Shown: positions 42,393 through 52,713, counted from the first letter of the stretch. The stretch: DNA of 64,000 bases from Helicobacter sp. NHP19-003 (GCF_019703305.1 NZ_AP024814.1:1302001-1366000), one strand, 5' to 3'. Made by a program: numbers and translations. The notes: a model not told the origin generated them from the letters alone.

Positions 42393-43024
42393 GGAATTTT
42401 TAAACAATAGCCTAACCCTTTAATATTTTGTAGTTGCTCTTTGCCTAAGAGTTTGCGTAGGTTTTTAATGTGGCTGCGCAGAGTTGAGCCATCCACACCC
42501 TCATAGTCCCACACATTGGCGATGATTTGCTCGCTGCCCAAAACTTGGTTTTTATGGCGGATGAAAAATTCTAAAAGGCGTTTTTCTTTGGGGCTTAAGA
42601 AGTGGGGCTTGTCGGTGTGCAACACCCCATTTTCATAAAAGCACTCAGGGCTAATCTGTAGCCTGGGGGGCGTAAGCAAGCGCTCCATACGCAAGCGCAA
42701 CTCTTCTAGATCAAAAGGCTTTTTAAGGTAGTCGCTCGCCCCTACAGCAAAGGCCTTGCGCAAAGCGTGGATGTCGCTACGCACACTGATGAAAATTGCA
42801 GGAGTACTGATGTTTAAGTCCCTTAAAGTTTCTAGCACCCCAAAGCTATCGCCCTCGGGAAGCTGGATGTCTAAAAGCAAGAGATCAAAACTTTGCTGGC
42901 TTAAAATTTTTAAAGCTTGGGCTTGGTTATACGCCCCTGTGAGTGCAAAGCCTGCATTTTCCAAAAACTCCGCCAGGACTTTATGCAACAAAAAATCATC
43001 CTCTAGCAAAAAAAGCTTTTTCAT
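42389..43024 (-). CDS. OmpR-family response regulator (CrdR-like)
   Basis: A 211-residue regulator: receiver domain with LLLLDIQLPEGD (phospho-accepting Asp), ISVRSD and DYLKKPFDLEEL, then a winged-helix output domain with SPKEKRLLEF and VDGSTLRSHIKNLRKLLG. The start chosen is the ATG with MKKLFLLEDD; longer frames have no support. No ribosome-binding site is obvious, so initiation may be leaderless. It is divergent from cytochrome c peroxidase. Confidence 0.85.
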   Translation of the reverse strand: MKKLFLLEDDFLLHKVLAEFLENAGFALTGAYNQAQALKILSQQSFDLLLLDIQLPEGDSFGVLETLRDLNISTPAIFISVRSDIHALRKAFAVGASDYLKKPFDLEELRLRMERLLTPPRLQISPECFYENGVLHTDKPHFLSPKEKRLLEFFIRHKNQVLGSEQIIANVWDYEGVDGSTLRSHIKNLRKLLGKEQLQNIKGLGYCLKIP

Positions 43025-43114
43025 AGCGGGTATTTTAACATTTTTTGTTAATGAGGCGGGGTTTTGTGTTAAAATACTAACTTGCTTTGCAAAAATACAA
43101 ACCAAAGGATTTTT

Positions 43115-44224
43115 ATGCCAAAAATTTTACAAACTTCTTTATGTGCGTTTCTTGCTCTAAGCGTACCTTTGTGTGCACAGAAGAAAACGGACAGCACAGG
43201 GCTCATTAAAAAAGCCCTAGAGGCGCATTTAGTCCCCATGCCCACAGGCAAGGACTTAGACAAATATTTGGAGCAAAGGGTGAGAGAATTGGGTTTGGCG
43301 TATAAGGGGGCAGTGATGACAAAGGGGCAAATTGAGCTGGGCAAAAAGCTCTACTTAGACCCCAGAATCTCCACTTCTTACTTGATCTCTTGCAACACCT
43401 GCCATAATTTGGGGCTAGCGGGCGTGGATTTGGTGTCTAGGGCTGTGGGCGAGGGCTGGAAGCCCAACCCTCACTTTTTAAACTCCCCCACGGTGTATAA
43501 CTCTGTGTTCAACACTGTGCAGTTTTGGGATGGGCGGGTGGCGCACCTAGACGAGCAGGCCAAAGGCCCTATTAGCAACCCCGTAGAGATGAACGCCGAT
43601 CCTAAAATCGTGGAGGCCAAGATCAATTCCATGCCCGGCTATGTCAAAGCCTTTAAACGCGCCTATGGCAACAACATTAAAATCGATCTCAACCTCATCA
43701 CCGACACGATCGCCATGTTCGAGGCGACCCTAGTAACACCGAGCCGCTACGACGACTTTTTAAGGGGCAACACTAAGGCGATGAGCCGTCAAGAGCAAGA
43801 GGGCTTAAAGGTGTTCTTAGATAAGGGCTGTGCGGGATGCCACAATGGCATTAATTTGGGCGGGATGATGCAACCTTTCCAAGTGGCCGCTCCCTATAAA
43901 TTTGCCAATGTGGGCGACTTCAAGGGGGATAAAAACGGCATGGTCAAAGTCCCCACTTTGCGCAATGTCCTAGAAACCATGCCCTACTTCCACAATGGGC
44001 AATATTGGGACATCAAAGACGCGATCAAAGAAATGGGGGCGATCCAATTGGGCATCACCATCAACGATGAAGAGGCGCAAAAAATCGCCACCTTCTTCAA
44101 CGCTTTAACCGGTAAAAAGCCCACCATCATTTACCCCGATTTGCCCGTAATGAGCGCGAGCACCCCCAAACCACAGGGGATCATGGAGGGCGATGACAAA
44201 TCTGCCAAGCAGCCTACGCACTAA
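43115..44224 (+). CDS. Dihaem cytochrome c peroxidase
   Basis: A 369-residue periplasmic enzyme with signal peptide (MPKILQTSLCAFLALSVPLC). Haem motifs CNTCH (about residue 92) and CAGCH (about 240) are present, with NSPTVYN and FWDGRVAHLDEQAKGP between them and FHNGQYW near the end. It reduces hydrogen peroxide to water using electrons from cytochrome c and matches H. pylori HP1461 in type. The ATG has CCAAAGGAT upstream. A response regulator is divergent from it, so it may be a target. Confidence 0.93.
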   Translation: MPKILQTSLCAFLALSVPLCAQKKTDSTGLIKKALEAHLVPMPTGKDLDKYLEQRVRELGLAYKGAVMTKGQIELGKKLYLDPRISTSYLISCNTCHNLGLAGVDLVSRAVGEGWKPNPHFLNSPTVYNSVFNTVQFWDGRVAHLDEQAKGPISNPVEMNADPKIVEAKINSMPGYVKAFKRAYGNNIKIDLNLITDTIAMFEATLVTPSRYDDFLRGNTKAMSRQEQEGLKVFLDKGCAGCHNGINLGGMMQPFQVAAPYKFANVGDFKGDKNGMVKVPTLRNVLETMPYFHNGQYWDIKDAIKEMGAIQLGITINDEEAQKIATFFNALTGKKPTIIYPDLPVMSASTPKPQGIMEGDDKSAKQPTH

Positions 44225-44241
44225 TTTAAGCGCAACTTGGG

Positions 44242-44247
44242 TATAAT
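44242..44247 (+). promoter_or_regulatory. -10 element TATAAT ahead of rpmB
   Basis: GGGTATAATGCTCCC is 29 bases ahead of the rpmB ATG, just after the peroxidase stop. The ribosome-binding site AAAAGGAGC is strong. Confidence 0.55.
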
Positions 44248-44276
44248 GCTCCCTTTATTTTGCAAAAGGAGCATTC

Positions 44277-44465
44277 ATGGCTAGAAGATGTGTGTTGAGC
44301 CACAAGGGACCGATGGTGGGTAACCGTGTGAGTCACGCCAACAACAAGAACAAAAGGCGTTTGTTACCCAACCTACACACCATCCGCATCACCCTAGAGG
44401 ATGGGACAAAACAAAAAATCAAAGTCGCCACTTCCACTTTAAGGACCATGCGTAAGAGCAAATAG
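44277..44465 (+). CDS. rpmB: Large ribosomal subunit protein bL28
   Basis: A 62-residue basic protein with the family pattern [30 protein letters not shown] and TLRTMRK. The size is normal. It is followed 20 bases later by the potassium channel gene, as in H. pylori (HP0491-HP0490). Confidence 0.95.
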   Translation: MARRCVLSHKGPMVGNRVSHANNKNKRRLLPNLHTIRITLEDGTKQKIKVATSTLRTMRKSK

Positions 44466-44485
44466 GCGGATTAGGGTGTCCTTTA

Positions 44486-45625
44486 ATGTTGCAAAAAGTT
44501 AAGGGATTTCTCTCTTCTGTTAAAAAAAAGAAAGTCAAGGCAGATTACAATTTAAACGCCGAGATTTACGAACAATTTGAGGTTTTTAGACTCCCTCTAG
44601 TTTTGATCCAATGTTTCGTGTTGGTGGGGACTTTGGGCTATTTAGCCCTAGAGGATTACACCCTCATCCAAGCCTTTTTCCAAACCACCTACACCTTCAC
44701 TTCTACAGGTTTTGGGGCACTGAATGAAAGCCACTTTGGCACGATCAGCGTCTTTTTCACTTCCATCATCATGTTTTGCGGTACGGGGGTTGTAACCTTT
44801 AGCGTTGCCGTCTTAATCAGCGTCATCAATAAGGGCGTTTTATCTAGGCTCATTCGGGAGAAAAAAATGATTTACAAAATCGCAAGGCTCAGAAACCACT
44901 ATGTCATTTGCTACCATAACGAGTACACGATTGAACTCAGCAAACAATTTAGGAGTGCACAAATCCCCTTTGTCGTGGTGGACAACAAAGAGGGCTTTGA
45001 AGAAGAGGCGATCAAACACAAATACCCCCACTACATTGTGGGCGACCCACACACGAATTTAGCCATGTTAAAAACCCATTTAAGCAGTGCAAGGGGGGTT
45101 GTAACTTTCTCAGAGATTTTGCCCGTCAATGTGGCGCTGATTGTGAGTGTGCGGCTCTTTGAAAAGGAATTGAAGCGCAAGCCCTACTATGTGATCGCCA
45201 GCGCCCACACCGATGAGGGCTTGGAGAAATTGAAAAAACTAGGGGCAGACAGCGTGGTGTCGCCCACGAAACTGATGGCGCAAAGGGTGAGCGCGATGGC
45301 GATCCGCCCCGACATGGAGAACATCCTAGAAAAATTCATTTACAAAAAAGACACCTTGCTGGATTTAGAGGAGGTGATCGTGCCTAAGGAGAGTTGGCTG
45401 GTGCAGCGCAAGCTCAAAGAGGCGCATTTTAGGGAGATCACAAAAGTCTTTATCATCGGCATCATCCAAAAAGATGGGCGCTACATCCCCATGCCCGATG
45501 GGGAGGCAATCATCGCCAGCGAGTCTAAACTTTTGATGATCGGCACTTCTGAGGGTGTGGAAAAGTCCAAATCTTTTATTTTACAACACCAACGCCCGAT
45601 GGAGATGGACTACATCACCCTATAA
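44486..45625 (+). CDS. kch: Potassium channel with RCK domain (HpKchA type)
   Basis: A 379-residue protein with two membrane helices around a pore loop whose filter reads TFTSTGFGAL (TSTGFG in place of TVGYG), then a cytoplasmic RCK (TrkA-N and C) domain from about residue 130 (NHYVICYHNEYTIELSKQF). The equivalent in H. pylori (HP0490) is a K+ channel needed for stomach colonisation. The non-canonical filter and the order after rpmB agree with this. Confidence 0.88.
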   Translation: MLQKVKGFLSSVKKKKVKADYNLNAEIYEQFEVFRLPLVLIQCFVLVGTLGYLALEDYTLIQAFFQTTYTFTSTGFGALNESHFGTISVFFTSIIMFCGTGVVTFSVAVLISVINKGVLSRLIREKKMIYKIARLRNHYVICYHNEYTIELSKQFRSAQIPFVVVDNKEGFEEEAIKHKYPHYIVGDPHTNLAMLKTHLSSARGVVTFSEILPVNVALIVSVRLFEKELKRKPYYVIASAHTDEGLEKLKKLGADSVVSPTKLMAQRVSAMAIRPDMENILEKFIYKKDTLLDLEEVIVPKESWLVQRKLKEAHFREITKVFIIGIIQKDGRYIPMPDGEAIIASESKLLMIGTSEGVEKSKSFILQHQRPMEMDYITL

Positions 45626-45644
45626 GCCCCCGCTAGGGGTTTTT
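45625..45644 (+). terminator. Intrinsic terminator after kch
   Basis: CCCC, loop GCTA, GGGG, then six T. A short stem, but with a proper T-run, immediately after the kch stop and before the -10 (TATACT, 45648-45653) of the next gene. Confidence 0.6.
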
Positions 45645-45660
45645 TGGCTATACTAGACAA

Positions 45661-46644
45661 ATGAGACCGCGTTTGCCCCTTTTTTGTGTCCTTTTTTGCT
45701 CGCTCAAGGCACTCACACCCTACCACAAGGGGTATGTACAGTTGATCACCGAAGACGATGGCTACATCAACCCCTACATTGACCGCTACTACACAGCGGG
45801 TACGCGAATCGGCTGGGTGAGCAAAGAATACGCCTTTAAGAAAAAATCGCCCATGTCTTGGGCGCGCTTTGTGAGTTTGCAAGGCAAAAAAGAGCGAGAA
45901 ACCCGCTTTAACATCTACCTCACCCAAGACATGTACACCCCCACTCTAGCCAACCGCAAACTGCCCATGCCGCTTAAAGGTGAGCACCTTTATGGGGGGT
46001 GGTTGCGTTTAAACTTTGGGATTTTCCAACGGAGTGCCCACTCTTTAGAACACACGAGCGTGTCCTTTGGCATGGTTGGCCCCGCATCTTTGGCTGCGCA
46101 GACGCAAAATCTCATCCACACATGGGGGCATGACCCCAAGTTTCTAGGCTGGAATAGCCAAATTAAGAACGAATTCATTTTTGAGCTGAACTACACTTGG
46201 ATACAAAAACTCGACTTTTATAAAAGCCGTTTTTTTAGCATAGACATGCTGCCCGCCGCTAGCTTTAGTTTAGGCAACGCCTTGACTAACTTTAATCTAG
46301 GCACAACTTTGCGGGTGGGCTATAATTTAGATGCCGACTTTGGACCTAACCAAATCCACAGCAACTTTGCCGGGGGCGAGCCTTACAGCAACCGCTTTTC
46401 TTTCTACCTCTTTGCGGGGGCGATGGGCTCGTTTCAGCCTTTAGACATTTTTGTGCAAGGCAACGACCCACAGACTCACAACATCACACAGTTGCCTTAT
46501 TTTCTCTACGATGCCCAAGTGGGAGTCGCGATTCTTTACAAAGGGTGGCGCTTTGCTTTTAGTGCCATTGATTTAAGCAAGACCTTTAAAGACCAACGCC
46601 AAAACCACAACATCGGCAGTATAGAATTGGACATCGCCTTTTAA
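45661..46644 (+). CDS. lpxR: Lipid A 3'-O-deacylase LpxR
   Basis: A 327-residue outer-membrane barrel with a short signal peptide. EDDGYINPYIDRYYTAGTRI is the LpxR start signature, and GMVGPASLAAQTQNLIHTWG carries the conserved GP and catalytic His region. LpxR removes the 3'-acyloxyacyl chain of lipid A, which lowers recognition by the host TLR4 receptor; H. pylori HP0694 has this role. The gene has its own promoter and ends at the start of the next gene. Confidence 0.85.
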   Translation: MRPRLPLFCVLFCSLKALTPYHKGYVQLITEDDGYINPYIDRYYTAGTRIGWVSKEYAFKKKSPMSWARFVSLQGKKERETRFNIYLTQDMYTPTLANRKLPMPLKGEHLYGGWLRLNFGIFQRSAHSLEHTSVSFGMVGPASLAAQTQNLIHTWGHDPKFLGWNSQIKNEFIFELNYTWIQKLDFYKSRFFSIDMLPAASFSLGNALTNFNLGTTLRVGYNLDADFGPNQIHSNFAGGEPYSNRFSFYLFAGAMGSFQPLDIFVQGNDPQTHNITQLPYFLYDAQVGVAILYKGWRFAFSAIDLSKTFKDQRQNHNIGSIELDIAF

Positions 46645-47507
46645 TGCGTAAAAAATTCATGTTCATTGTCTTAGGTATGGGTGGGCTTTTGTGTGTGGTG
46701 CTTTTGGGTGTGGGCTTGAAGTTAAGTGCTGATGTCAAACACAAGCTAGAGCAGAGTTTAAACCGCCTCGCCACAAATATCCACGCCAAACCCTTTAAAT
46801 GCCATGGGTTTAAAAACATTGTCTGCCAAAGTGCGGGCATCGCCAAACAAACGGAGGAGATTAAAGTCGCCCTAGAGGAGGTTAAGGCAAACGCTTTGCG
46901 CTTCAAGCTCGATGTCCCCACCATCTACACCAAAGAGGCGTGGCAACCCACGAGCGCGCATTGTCTTTTAGATTTGAGTTTAAAGGACACCTTAATTGGG
47001 CAAAATGCTTGTGAGCTCAAAAACCCCAAAGCCGCCTATGAGTTTTCGCTCAATGCCCGCTTTAAAGAGGGCAACAAACCCGTGAGCCTCAAAAATCTCT
47101 TAGGCAAGGACTCGCCCACCAAAGATTTAGAGGTCTTGATCGAGCAAGTGGGTTTTAAGGTGTCGTCTAAAGACATGCGCTCTTTGCTCTACCCACTTTT
47201 GCAAAAAAGCGGGGACATTAAAAACCCCCATTTTAACCTGCAGGCTTACGATAAAGCCCTAAAAGACATTGCCCGCTCGTTTAAAGGCACGATTTTAGTC
47301 GGACTCTTGGTGGCAGGCTTGCAAAATGAAGTGGCAAAGGCACAGGACTTGTCGCAAAAGTTTTTAGATTTTGCCAACAACAAGAGCGACCATGTGGGCT
47401 TTGAACTTGTCAATAAAAACGCCCCCTTCAAGCGTTGGACGGATTTGAGAAACTTTAAAGAGATTTGGGCGTACTTGCCCCACTTTAGCCTAAAAGTTTT
47501 GCCATGA
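46644..47507 (+). CDS. Uncharacterised membrane-anchored protein
   Basis: A 287-residue protein with an N-terminal anchor (FMFIVLGMGGLLCVVLLGVG) and a large periplasmic part with paired Cys (KPFKCHGFKNIVCQ). A second hydrophobic stretch near residue 214 (GTILVGLLVAGL) could be an amphipathic segment. It corresponds in position to H. pylori HP0699, before dgkA-gyrA. Start overlaps the lpxR stop (TAATG) and its end overlaps dgkA by 4 bases. Confidence 0.65.
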   Translation: MRKKFMFIVLGMGGLLCVVLLGVGLKLSADVKHKLEQSLNRLATNIHAKPFKCHGFKNIVCQSAGIAKQTEEIKVALEEVKANALRFKLDVPTIYTKEAWQPTSAHCLLDLSLKDTLIGQNACELKNPKAAYEFSLNARFKEGNKPVSLKNLLGKDSPTKDLEVLIEQVGFKVSSKDMRSLLYPLLQKSGDIKNPHFNLQAYDKALKDIARSFKGTILVGLLVAGLQNEVAKAQDLSQKFLDFANNKSDHVGFELVNKNAPFKRWTDLRNFKEIWAYLPHFSLKVLP

Positions 47508-47842
47508 AACGCCTTTTACAAGCGTGGCTTTACTCAAAAGCGGGGCTAAAAGCGGCGTTTGCGGATGAACCTGCCTTTAGGCAGGTGGTGCTTTTAGCCT
47601 TAGGGGGTTTTATTGGGGCGTGTTTTTTAGCACACTCGTTTATACAATTCGTGCTTTTAATTTTGCCCGGGACATTGTGCCTAATCGTGGAATTGCTCAA
47701 CAGCGCGATTGAAAATGCCGTGGATTTTACAGGCACACATAAACACCCCTTGGCCAAAAAGGCTAAAGATATGGGCAGTGCGGCGCAGTTTGTGGCGTTG
47801 GTGTTTTTTATCCTTGTGTGGGGGGGTTATTTTGTCTTTTAG
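47504..47842 (+). CDS. dgkA: Diacylglycerol kinase
   Basis: A 112-residue small membrane kinase: KRLLQAWLYSKAGLKAAFADEP-type amphipathic start, three membrane helices and the signature VELLNSAIENAVDF with the catalytic Glu. It phosphorylates diacylglycerol from membrane-derived glucan or lipid A modification. Overlaps the preceding gene; gyrA starts eight bases later. Confidence 0.93.
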   Translation: MKRLLQAWLYSKAGLKAAFADEPAFRQVVLLALGGFIGACFLAHSFIQFVLLILPGTLCLIVELLNSAIENAVDFTGTHKHPLAKKAKDMGSAAQFVALVFFILVWGGYFVF

Positions 47843-47850
47843 GAGAGTGA

Positions 47851-50268
47851 ATGGAAATTAGGGATGTCAAAATTGAGGAGTCTTTACAAGAGAGTTATTT
47901 AGACTACTCGATGAGCGTGATTGTCGGGCGTGCCTTGCCCGATGCCAGAGATGGGCTAAAACCCGTGCACAGACGCATACTCTATGCCATGCACGAGCTA
48001 GGCTTGGGGGCGAAAGTGCCTTATAAAAAGAGCGCGCGCATTGTGGGCGATGTGATCGGTAAATACCACCCGCATGGCGATAGTGCGGTTTATGAGGCTC
48101 TAGTGCGTATGGCGCAAGACTTTTCGATGCGTTTGCCCTTAGTTGATGGGCAGGGTAATTTTGGCTCGATCGATGGCGACAACGCCGCCGCCATGCGTTA
48201 CACAGAGGCGCGCATGGCAGGTGCGAGCGAAGAATTGCTGAGAGACATTGAAAAACAGACCGTGGATTTTAGCGACAACTACGACAGCACGCTAAGCGAG
48301 CCCGACATTTTACCTAGCAGACTGCCTAATCTCTTGATCAATGGCTCTAGTGGGATTGCTGTAGGGATGGCAACCTCCATCCCCCCCCACCGCCCCGATG
48401 AAATCATAGACGCGTTGATCTGTGTGCTTGAAAACCCCCAAGCCGAGCTCTTAGAGATTTTGGACACCGTGCAAGGTCCTGACTTCCCCACAGGGGGCGT
48501 GATCTATGGTAAGCAAGGAATCTTAGAGGCCTACAGCACGGGCAGGGGGCGCATTAAAGTGCGCGCCAAAACCCGCTTTGAAAAGACGGGTAGTAGGGAA
48601 AGTATCATTATCGAGGAAATCCCCTACCAAACCAACAAGGCTAAATTGGTGGAGCAAATCAGCGAATTGGCCAAGGATAAGATCGTGGAGGGGATCGCCG
48701 AGGTGCGGGATGAATCCGATCGTGAGGGGGTTAGGGTGGTGATCGACCTTAAAAAGGACGCAGTGGCGCAAATTGTGCTCAACCACCTTTACAAGTCAAG
48801 CAACATGGAAAGCACCTTTAGCATGATCATGCTCGCCATTTACAACAAAGAACCCCGTATTTTTACGCTTTTAGAACTCTTAAAACTCTTTTTACTCCAC
48901 AGAAAGACCATTGTCATTCGGCGCACCATTTTTGAGCTAGAAAAGGCAAGGGCAAGGATGCATATTTTAGAAGGCTTATTAGTTGCCTTACAAAACAGCG
49001 AGGCAGTGATCGCCCTCATTAAAGGCAGTACCGATGCGTTGGGGGCTAAAGAGGCGTTGGCCAAAGCACACAACCTTAGCGAGGAACAGAGCAAAGCGAT
49101 TTTAGAAATGCGTTTGCAACGACTCACAGGGCTGGAGCAAGAGAAAATCCAGCGAGAACATACAGAATTGCAAGCCCAAATCGCCTATTTGCAAGGCATT
49201 TTAGAACACGCCGACAAATTAAACGCCTTGATTAAAGAGGAACTTTTAGAGGTCAAAGAGAAATTTAGCACCCCACGAAAAACCCAAATTGAAGAAGATT
49301 ACGAGGGCTTAAGTGCTGAGGATTTGATCGCCCATGAGGACATGGTCGTTACAGTGAGCCACAGAGGCTATGTCAAACGCATGCCCTTAAAAGTCTATGA
49401 GCAACAAAAAAGAGGCGGTAAGGGCAAAATCTCGGGCAACACGCATGAGGACGACTTCATTGAGTTTTTCTTCAGCGCCAACACCCACGACACGATTTTA
49501 TTTGTAACAAACATGGGGCAACTTTATTGGCTTAAAGTCTATCGCATCCCTGAAATGGGGCGCGGTGCCATCGGCAAGGCTTTAGTCAATCTTATAGACC
49601 TACAGCCCGGGGAGAGCATCAAAGCGACTCTCTCTACCGCCGACTTTAGCCCCGATAAATCCCTCGTCTTTTTCACCAAAAAGGGCTTGATTAAACGCAC
49701 AAATTTAAGCGCCTTTGGGCGTGTTAGGGGCGGGGTGCGGGCGATTGTGCTTGATGAGGACGATGCGCTCGTTACGGCACAAATTTTAAACTCCAACACG
49801 CAAGAGTTGTTCATGGCAAGCTCTAAGGGGTTTTGTATCCGCTTTGGCGTAGAGGGGGTTAGGGAGATCGGACGGGTGGCTAGAGGGGTCATTGGCATGC
49901 GCCTAAGAGCCGGCGATGAGGTGATCGGGGGGGGCGTGATCTCTAGCGAGCAAGAAAAATTACTCAGTGTGAGCTCTAAGGGCATGGGCAAGCAAACTTT
50001 GGCGGGGGCTTACCGCTTGCAAGGGCGGGGCGGTATGGGTGTGATTGCCATGAAAATCACCCAAAAAACAGGCGACTTGGTCGGCATTGTGAGCGTGGAT
50101 GAGAGCCAAGATTTAATGCTTTTAACCAAGAGCGGTAAGATGATTCGCATGCCCATGGACAGCATTAGAGAAACGGGGCGCAACGCCAGCGGTGTGAAAC
50201 TTGTGAGCGTGGAGGGCGATGGTGTGGTTTATACGAACACTTGCCCGAAAGAAAATGAAGTGGAATAG
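47851..50268 (+). CDS. gyrA: DNA gyrase subunit A
   Basis: An 805-residue type II topoisomerase subunit with the catalytic Tyr in [11 protein letters not shown], the QRDR loop [16 protein letters not shown] and DGQGNFGS, the tower and coiled-coil domains and a C-terminal beta-pinwheel with the GyrA box (QQKRGGKG). The QRDR has Ser78 and Glu82 at the positions of E. coli Ser83 and Asp87. No fluoroquinolone phenotype can be read from this. Start: ATG with AGGAGAGTG. Confidence 0.97.
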   Translation: MEIRDVKIEESLQESYLDYSMSVIVGRALPDARDGLKPVHRRILYAMHELGLGAKVPYKKSARIVGDVIGKYHPHGDSAVYEALVRMAQDFSMRLPLVDGQGNFGSIDGDNAAAMRYTEARMAGASEELLRDIEKQTVDFSDNYDSTLSEPDILPSRLPNLLINGSSGIAVGMATSIPPHRPDEIIDALICVLENPQAELLEILDTVQGPDFPTGGVIYGKQGILEAYSTGRGRIKVRAKTRFEKTGSRESIIIEEIPYQTNKAKLVEQISELAKDKIVEGIAEVRDESDREGVRVVIDLKKDAVAQIVLNHLYKSSNMESTFSMIMLAIYNKEPRIFTLLELLKLFLLHRKTIVIRRTIFELEKARARMHILEGLLVALQNSEAVIALIKGSTDALGAKEALAKAHNLSEEQSKAILEMRLQRLTGLEQEKIQREHTELQAQIAYLQGILEHADKLNALIKEELLEVKEKFSTPRKTQIEEDYEGLSAEDLIAHEDMVVTVSHRGYVKRMPLKVYEQQKRGGKGKISGNTHEDDFIEFFFSANTHDTILFVTNMGQLYWLKVYRIPEMGRGAIGKALVNLIDLQPGESIKATLSTADFSPDKSLVFFTKKGLIKRTNLSAFGRVRGGVRAIVLDEDDALVTAQILNSNTQELFMASSKGFCIRFGVEGVREIGRVARGVIGMRLRAGDEVIGGGVISSEQEKLLSVSSKGMGKQTLAGAYRLQGRGGMGVIAMKITQKTGDLVGIVSVDESQDLMLLTKSGKMIRMPMDSIRETGRNASGVKLVSVEGDGVVYTNTCPKENEVE

Positions 50269-50674
50269 AGTTTTTTTCTGTCTATTTGTTTTGACTAGGC
50301 TGTGTGTGGGGGAAGAGTTTATCCTCTCTTACCGCATACAAACACACAACGGCATCGCCACAAACGAGGCATTTGGGCTAAGCCATGCGCTCAAAAAACA
50401 CCCCCACAACGCCAGCTACACTTGCGATATCCCCGTGAGTGAGCCCAAATTAAGCCCCCCCCAAAAGCCTTATTTGCTAGACATTTTACTCAAGAGCTAC
50501 CAAAATGCGGTCGTGGATTGTCTGTATAAAAGTGGTGTTTGGGTGCAAGCCAGCGGTTTTAACAGCCGACTACAAAACCAAAACCAAGCCAGCCTAGACA
50601 TACACACCCCGGCGCGCGTGCATTTAGAGGGGGGGCTGTTGGTGCTAGAAATTTATGAGAAGGGAGAAAAATGA
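50255..50674 (+). CDS. Uncharacterised periplasmic protein (HP0702-like position)
   Basis: A 139-residue protein with a signal peptide ([19 protein letters not shown]), two Cys in the mature part (SYTCDIP and VVDCLYKSG) and a C-terminal strand-rich end ([14 protein letters not shown]). Start chosen at the ATG inside the gyrA end with AAGAAA upstream; it overlaps gyrA by 14 bases and flgR by 4. The constant place between gyrA and flgR, as in H. pylori, may indicate a flagellar link, but no motif supports it. Confidence 0.65.
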   Translation: MKWNRVFFCLFVLTRLCVGEEFILSYRIQTHNGIATNEAFGLSHALKKHPHNASYTCDIPVSEPKLSPPQKPYLLDILLKSYQNAVVDCLYKSGVWVQASGFNSRLQNQNQASLDIHTPARVHLEGGLLVLEIYEKGEK

Positions 50675-51810
50675 AAATCGCCATTGTGGAAGACGACATC
50701 AACATGCGCAAGAGTTTGGAGCTCTTTTTTAGCGACCACGAGGACTTGGAAGTCATCGCCTTTAAAAGCCCTAAAGATGCGCTCAAATCCATTGATGAAA
50801 GCTTTGAGCTCATCATCACGGACATCAACATGCCCCAAATGGACGGACTAGAATTTTTACGCAAACTAGAGGGGCGTTTTGAGGCGATTGTGATCACGGG
50901 CAACGCCACGCTGAATAAGGCCATCGAGTCGATCCGCTTAGGAGTGAAAGACTTTTTCCAAAAGCCCTTCAAGCCCGAATTGCTTTTAGAGTCCATTTAC
51001 CGCAGCAAGAAAGTCCTAGAGTTTCATAAAATCCACCCCGTGAATAAAGCTTGCAAAAAAGAATTTTTCATCGCCACTTCGCAGGCTCTAGAGGTGGTCA
51101 AAAAGCAAGCCCTGAAAGCAGCCATCACCGATGCGAGCGTGTTTTTACAAGGCCCTAGCGGGGTGGGCAAAGAGGTTTTTGCCCACTTTATCCACGAGAA
51201 CTCCAAACGCAAGGGCGCGCCCTTTGTGGCGATCAACATGGCAGCGATCCCCGAGCATTTACTAGAATCCGAGCTCTTTGGCTATGAAAAGGGGGCTTTC
51301 ACAGATGCCACGAGTGCGAAAGCGGGCTTATTTGAGAGTGCACACAAGGGGAGCGTGTTTTTAGATGAAATCAGCGAAATGCCCCTAAAGTTACAAAGCA
51401 AGCTCTTAAGGGCGATCCAAGAAAAAGAGATTGTGCGCCTAGGCAGCCACAAGCCCATTAAAATCGATGTGCGCTTCATCTCTGCCACAAACACGCAAAT
51501 TCAAGAGAAAATCCAGGCCAAAGAATTTAGAGAGGATTTATTTTTTAGGCTACACACCATCCCCCTTAAAATCCCCCCCCTAAAAGAACGCAAGGAAGAG
51601 ATTTTGCCCTTAGCCGAGTGGAAGTTGCAAGAAGTGTTGTGCGCCTATGATTTGGGCACAAAAAGCTTTAGCGCACAAGCCAAAGAGTGCCTGCTGAGTT
51701 ACACATGGCATGGCAATATTAGAGAATTACTCTCTGTAGTAGAGCGGGCGGCGATTTTGAGTGAGGGGGCACAAATCAGCGAAAAAGATTTATTTTTAGA
51801 GCGGAGTTAG
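50671..51810 (+). CDS. flgR: FlgR, sigma-54-dependent flagellar regulator without DNA-binding domain
   Basis: A 379-residue NtrC-type regulator: receiver (1-115, IVEDDINMRKS, ITDINMPQMDG, FFQKPFKPE), AAA+ domain with Walker A QGPSGVGKEVFAHF and Walker B KGSVFLDEISEMP, and the sigma-54 contact loop as GAFTDA instead of GAFTGA. It ends at KDLFLERS, so the usual C-terminal Fis-type helix-turn-helix is absent, as known for H. pylori FlgR, which activates RpoN-dependent flagellar genes from solution. Confidence 0.93.
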   Translation: MKIAIVEDDINMRKSLELFFSDHEDLEVIAFKSPKDALKSIDESFELIITDINMPQMDGLEFLRKLEGRFEAIVITGNATLNKAIESIRLGVKDFFQKPFKPELLLESIYRSKKVLEFHKIHPVNKACKKEFFIATSQALEVVKKQALKAAITDASVFLQGPSGVGKEVFAHFIHENSKRKGAPFVAINMAAIPEHLLESELFGYEKGAFTDATSAKAGLFESAHKGSVFLDEISEMPLKLQSKLLRAIQEKEIVRLGSHKPIKIDVRFISATNTQIQEKIQAKEFREDLFFRLHTIPLKIPPLKERKEEILPLAEWKLQEVLCAYDLGTKSFSAQAKECLLSYTWHGNIRELLSVVERAAILSEGAQISEKDLFLERS

Positions 51811-51853
51811 CGTTTTTGTGTTAAGGTGGAGACTCATTTGATAAGGAGAAGTC

Positions 51854-52702
51854 ATGGAATTTGTTGCCTTGAATCACCAAGTGAAAATGCCCCTGTTGGG
51901 TTTGGGGGTGTTTCAAATCCCCGATACAGAGTGTGAAAAAGTCGTTTTAGAGGCGATTGCTAAGGGTTACCGCTTGATCGACACCGCCCAAATGTATGGC
52001 AATGAGGCGGGCGTGGGGCGAGCGGTCAATAAAACCAGTGTCCCCCGTGAAGAGTTATTCATCACCACGAAGGTTTGGTTTAGCAACGCCGGTGAGCAGA
52101 GGGCTAGGGCATCTGTGGAAAAATCCTTGCAAAAAATGGGCTTAGATTATTTAGATTTGGTGTTGGTGCATCAGCCCTTCAACGACTACTACGGCACTTA
52201 CCGCGCCCTAGAGGCCATGCATCAAGAGGGCAAAATCCGCACAATCGGGGTGAGTAACTTCTACCCCGATCGCCTAGCCGACATGCTCGCCTTCCATCAA
52301 ATCCCCCCCGTTGTCAATCAAATTGAAATGCACCCCTTTTTCCAAAGGCAGCACGATTTAGAGTTCATGCAAGAGCATAAAGTGCAACCCCAAGCGTGGT
52401 CGCCCTTTGCTGAGGGGCAAAAGGACATTTTTAACCACCCCGTGTTGCAAAAGATCGCCCATAAACACCACAAAAGCCCCGCCCAAGTGATCTTGCGCTG
52501 GATCACACAAAAGGGCGTTGTGGCTTTGTTTAAGTCGGCTAAGATCGAGCGGATCACAGAGAACGCCCAAATCTTTGACTTCCATTTAGATACAGAGGAT
52601 TTCGCCCAAATCGCCACAATGGACACAAGACAGAGCGTGTTTTTAGACCACAGAACGCCCCAAGGGCTAGAATATTTGAGGACCATTCCCTTCAACGCTT
52701 AA
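51854..52702 (+). CDS. Aldo/keto reductase
   Basis: A 282-residue NADPH-dependent TIM-barrel oxidoreductase. Catalytic Asp, Tyr, Lys and His appear in LIDTAQMYGNE, ITTKVW and LVHQPFND; VALFKSAKIERITEN is the cofactor-binding region. It corresponds to H. pylori HP1193, which has been linked to acid growth. Own ribosome-binding site (AAGGAGAA); a weak upstream promoter follows flgR. cysK starts 12 bases later. Confidence 0.9.
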   Translation: MEFVALNHQVKMPLLGLGVFQIPDTECEKVVLEAIAKGYRLIDTAQMYGNEAGVGRAVNKTSVPREELFITTKVWFSNAGEQRARASVEKSLQKMGLDYLDLVLVHQPFNDYYGTYRALEAMHQEGKIRTIGVSNFYPDRLADMLAFHQIPPVVNQIEMHPFFQRQHDLEFMQEHKVQPQAWSPFAEGQKDIFNHPVLQKIAHKHHKSPAQVILRWITQKGVVALFKSAKIERITENAQIFDFHLDTEDFAQIATMDTRQSVFLDHRTPQGLEYLRTIPFNA

Positions 52703-52713
52703 GAAAGGCTATC

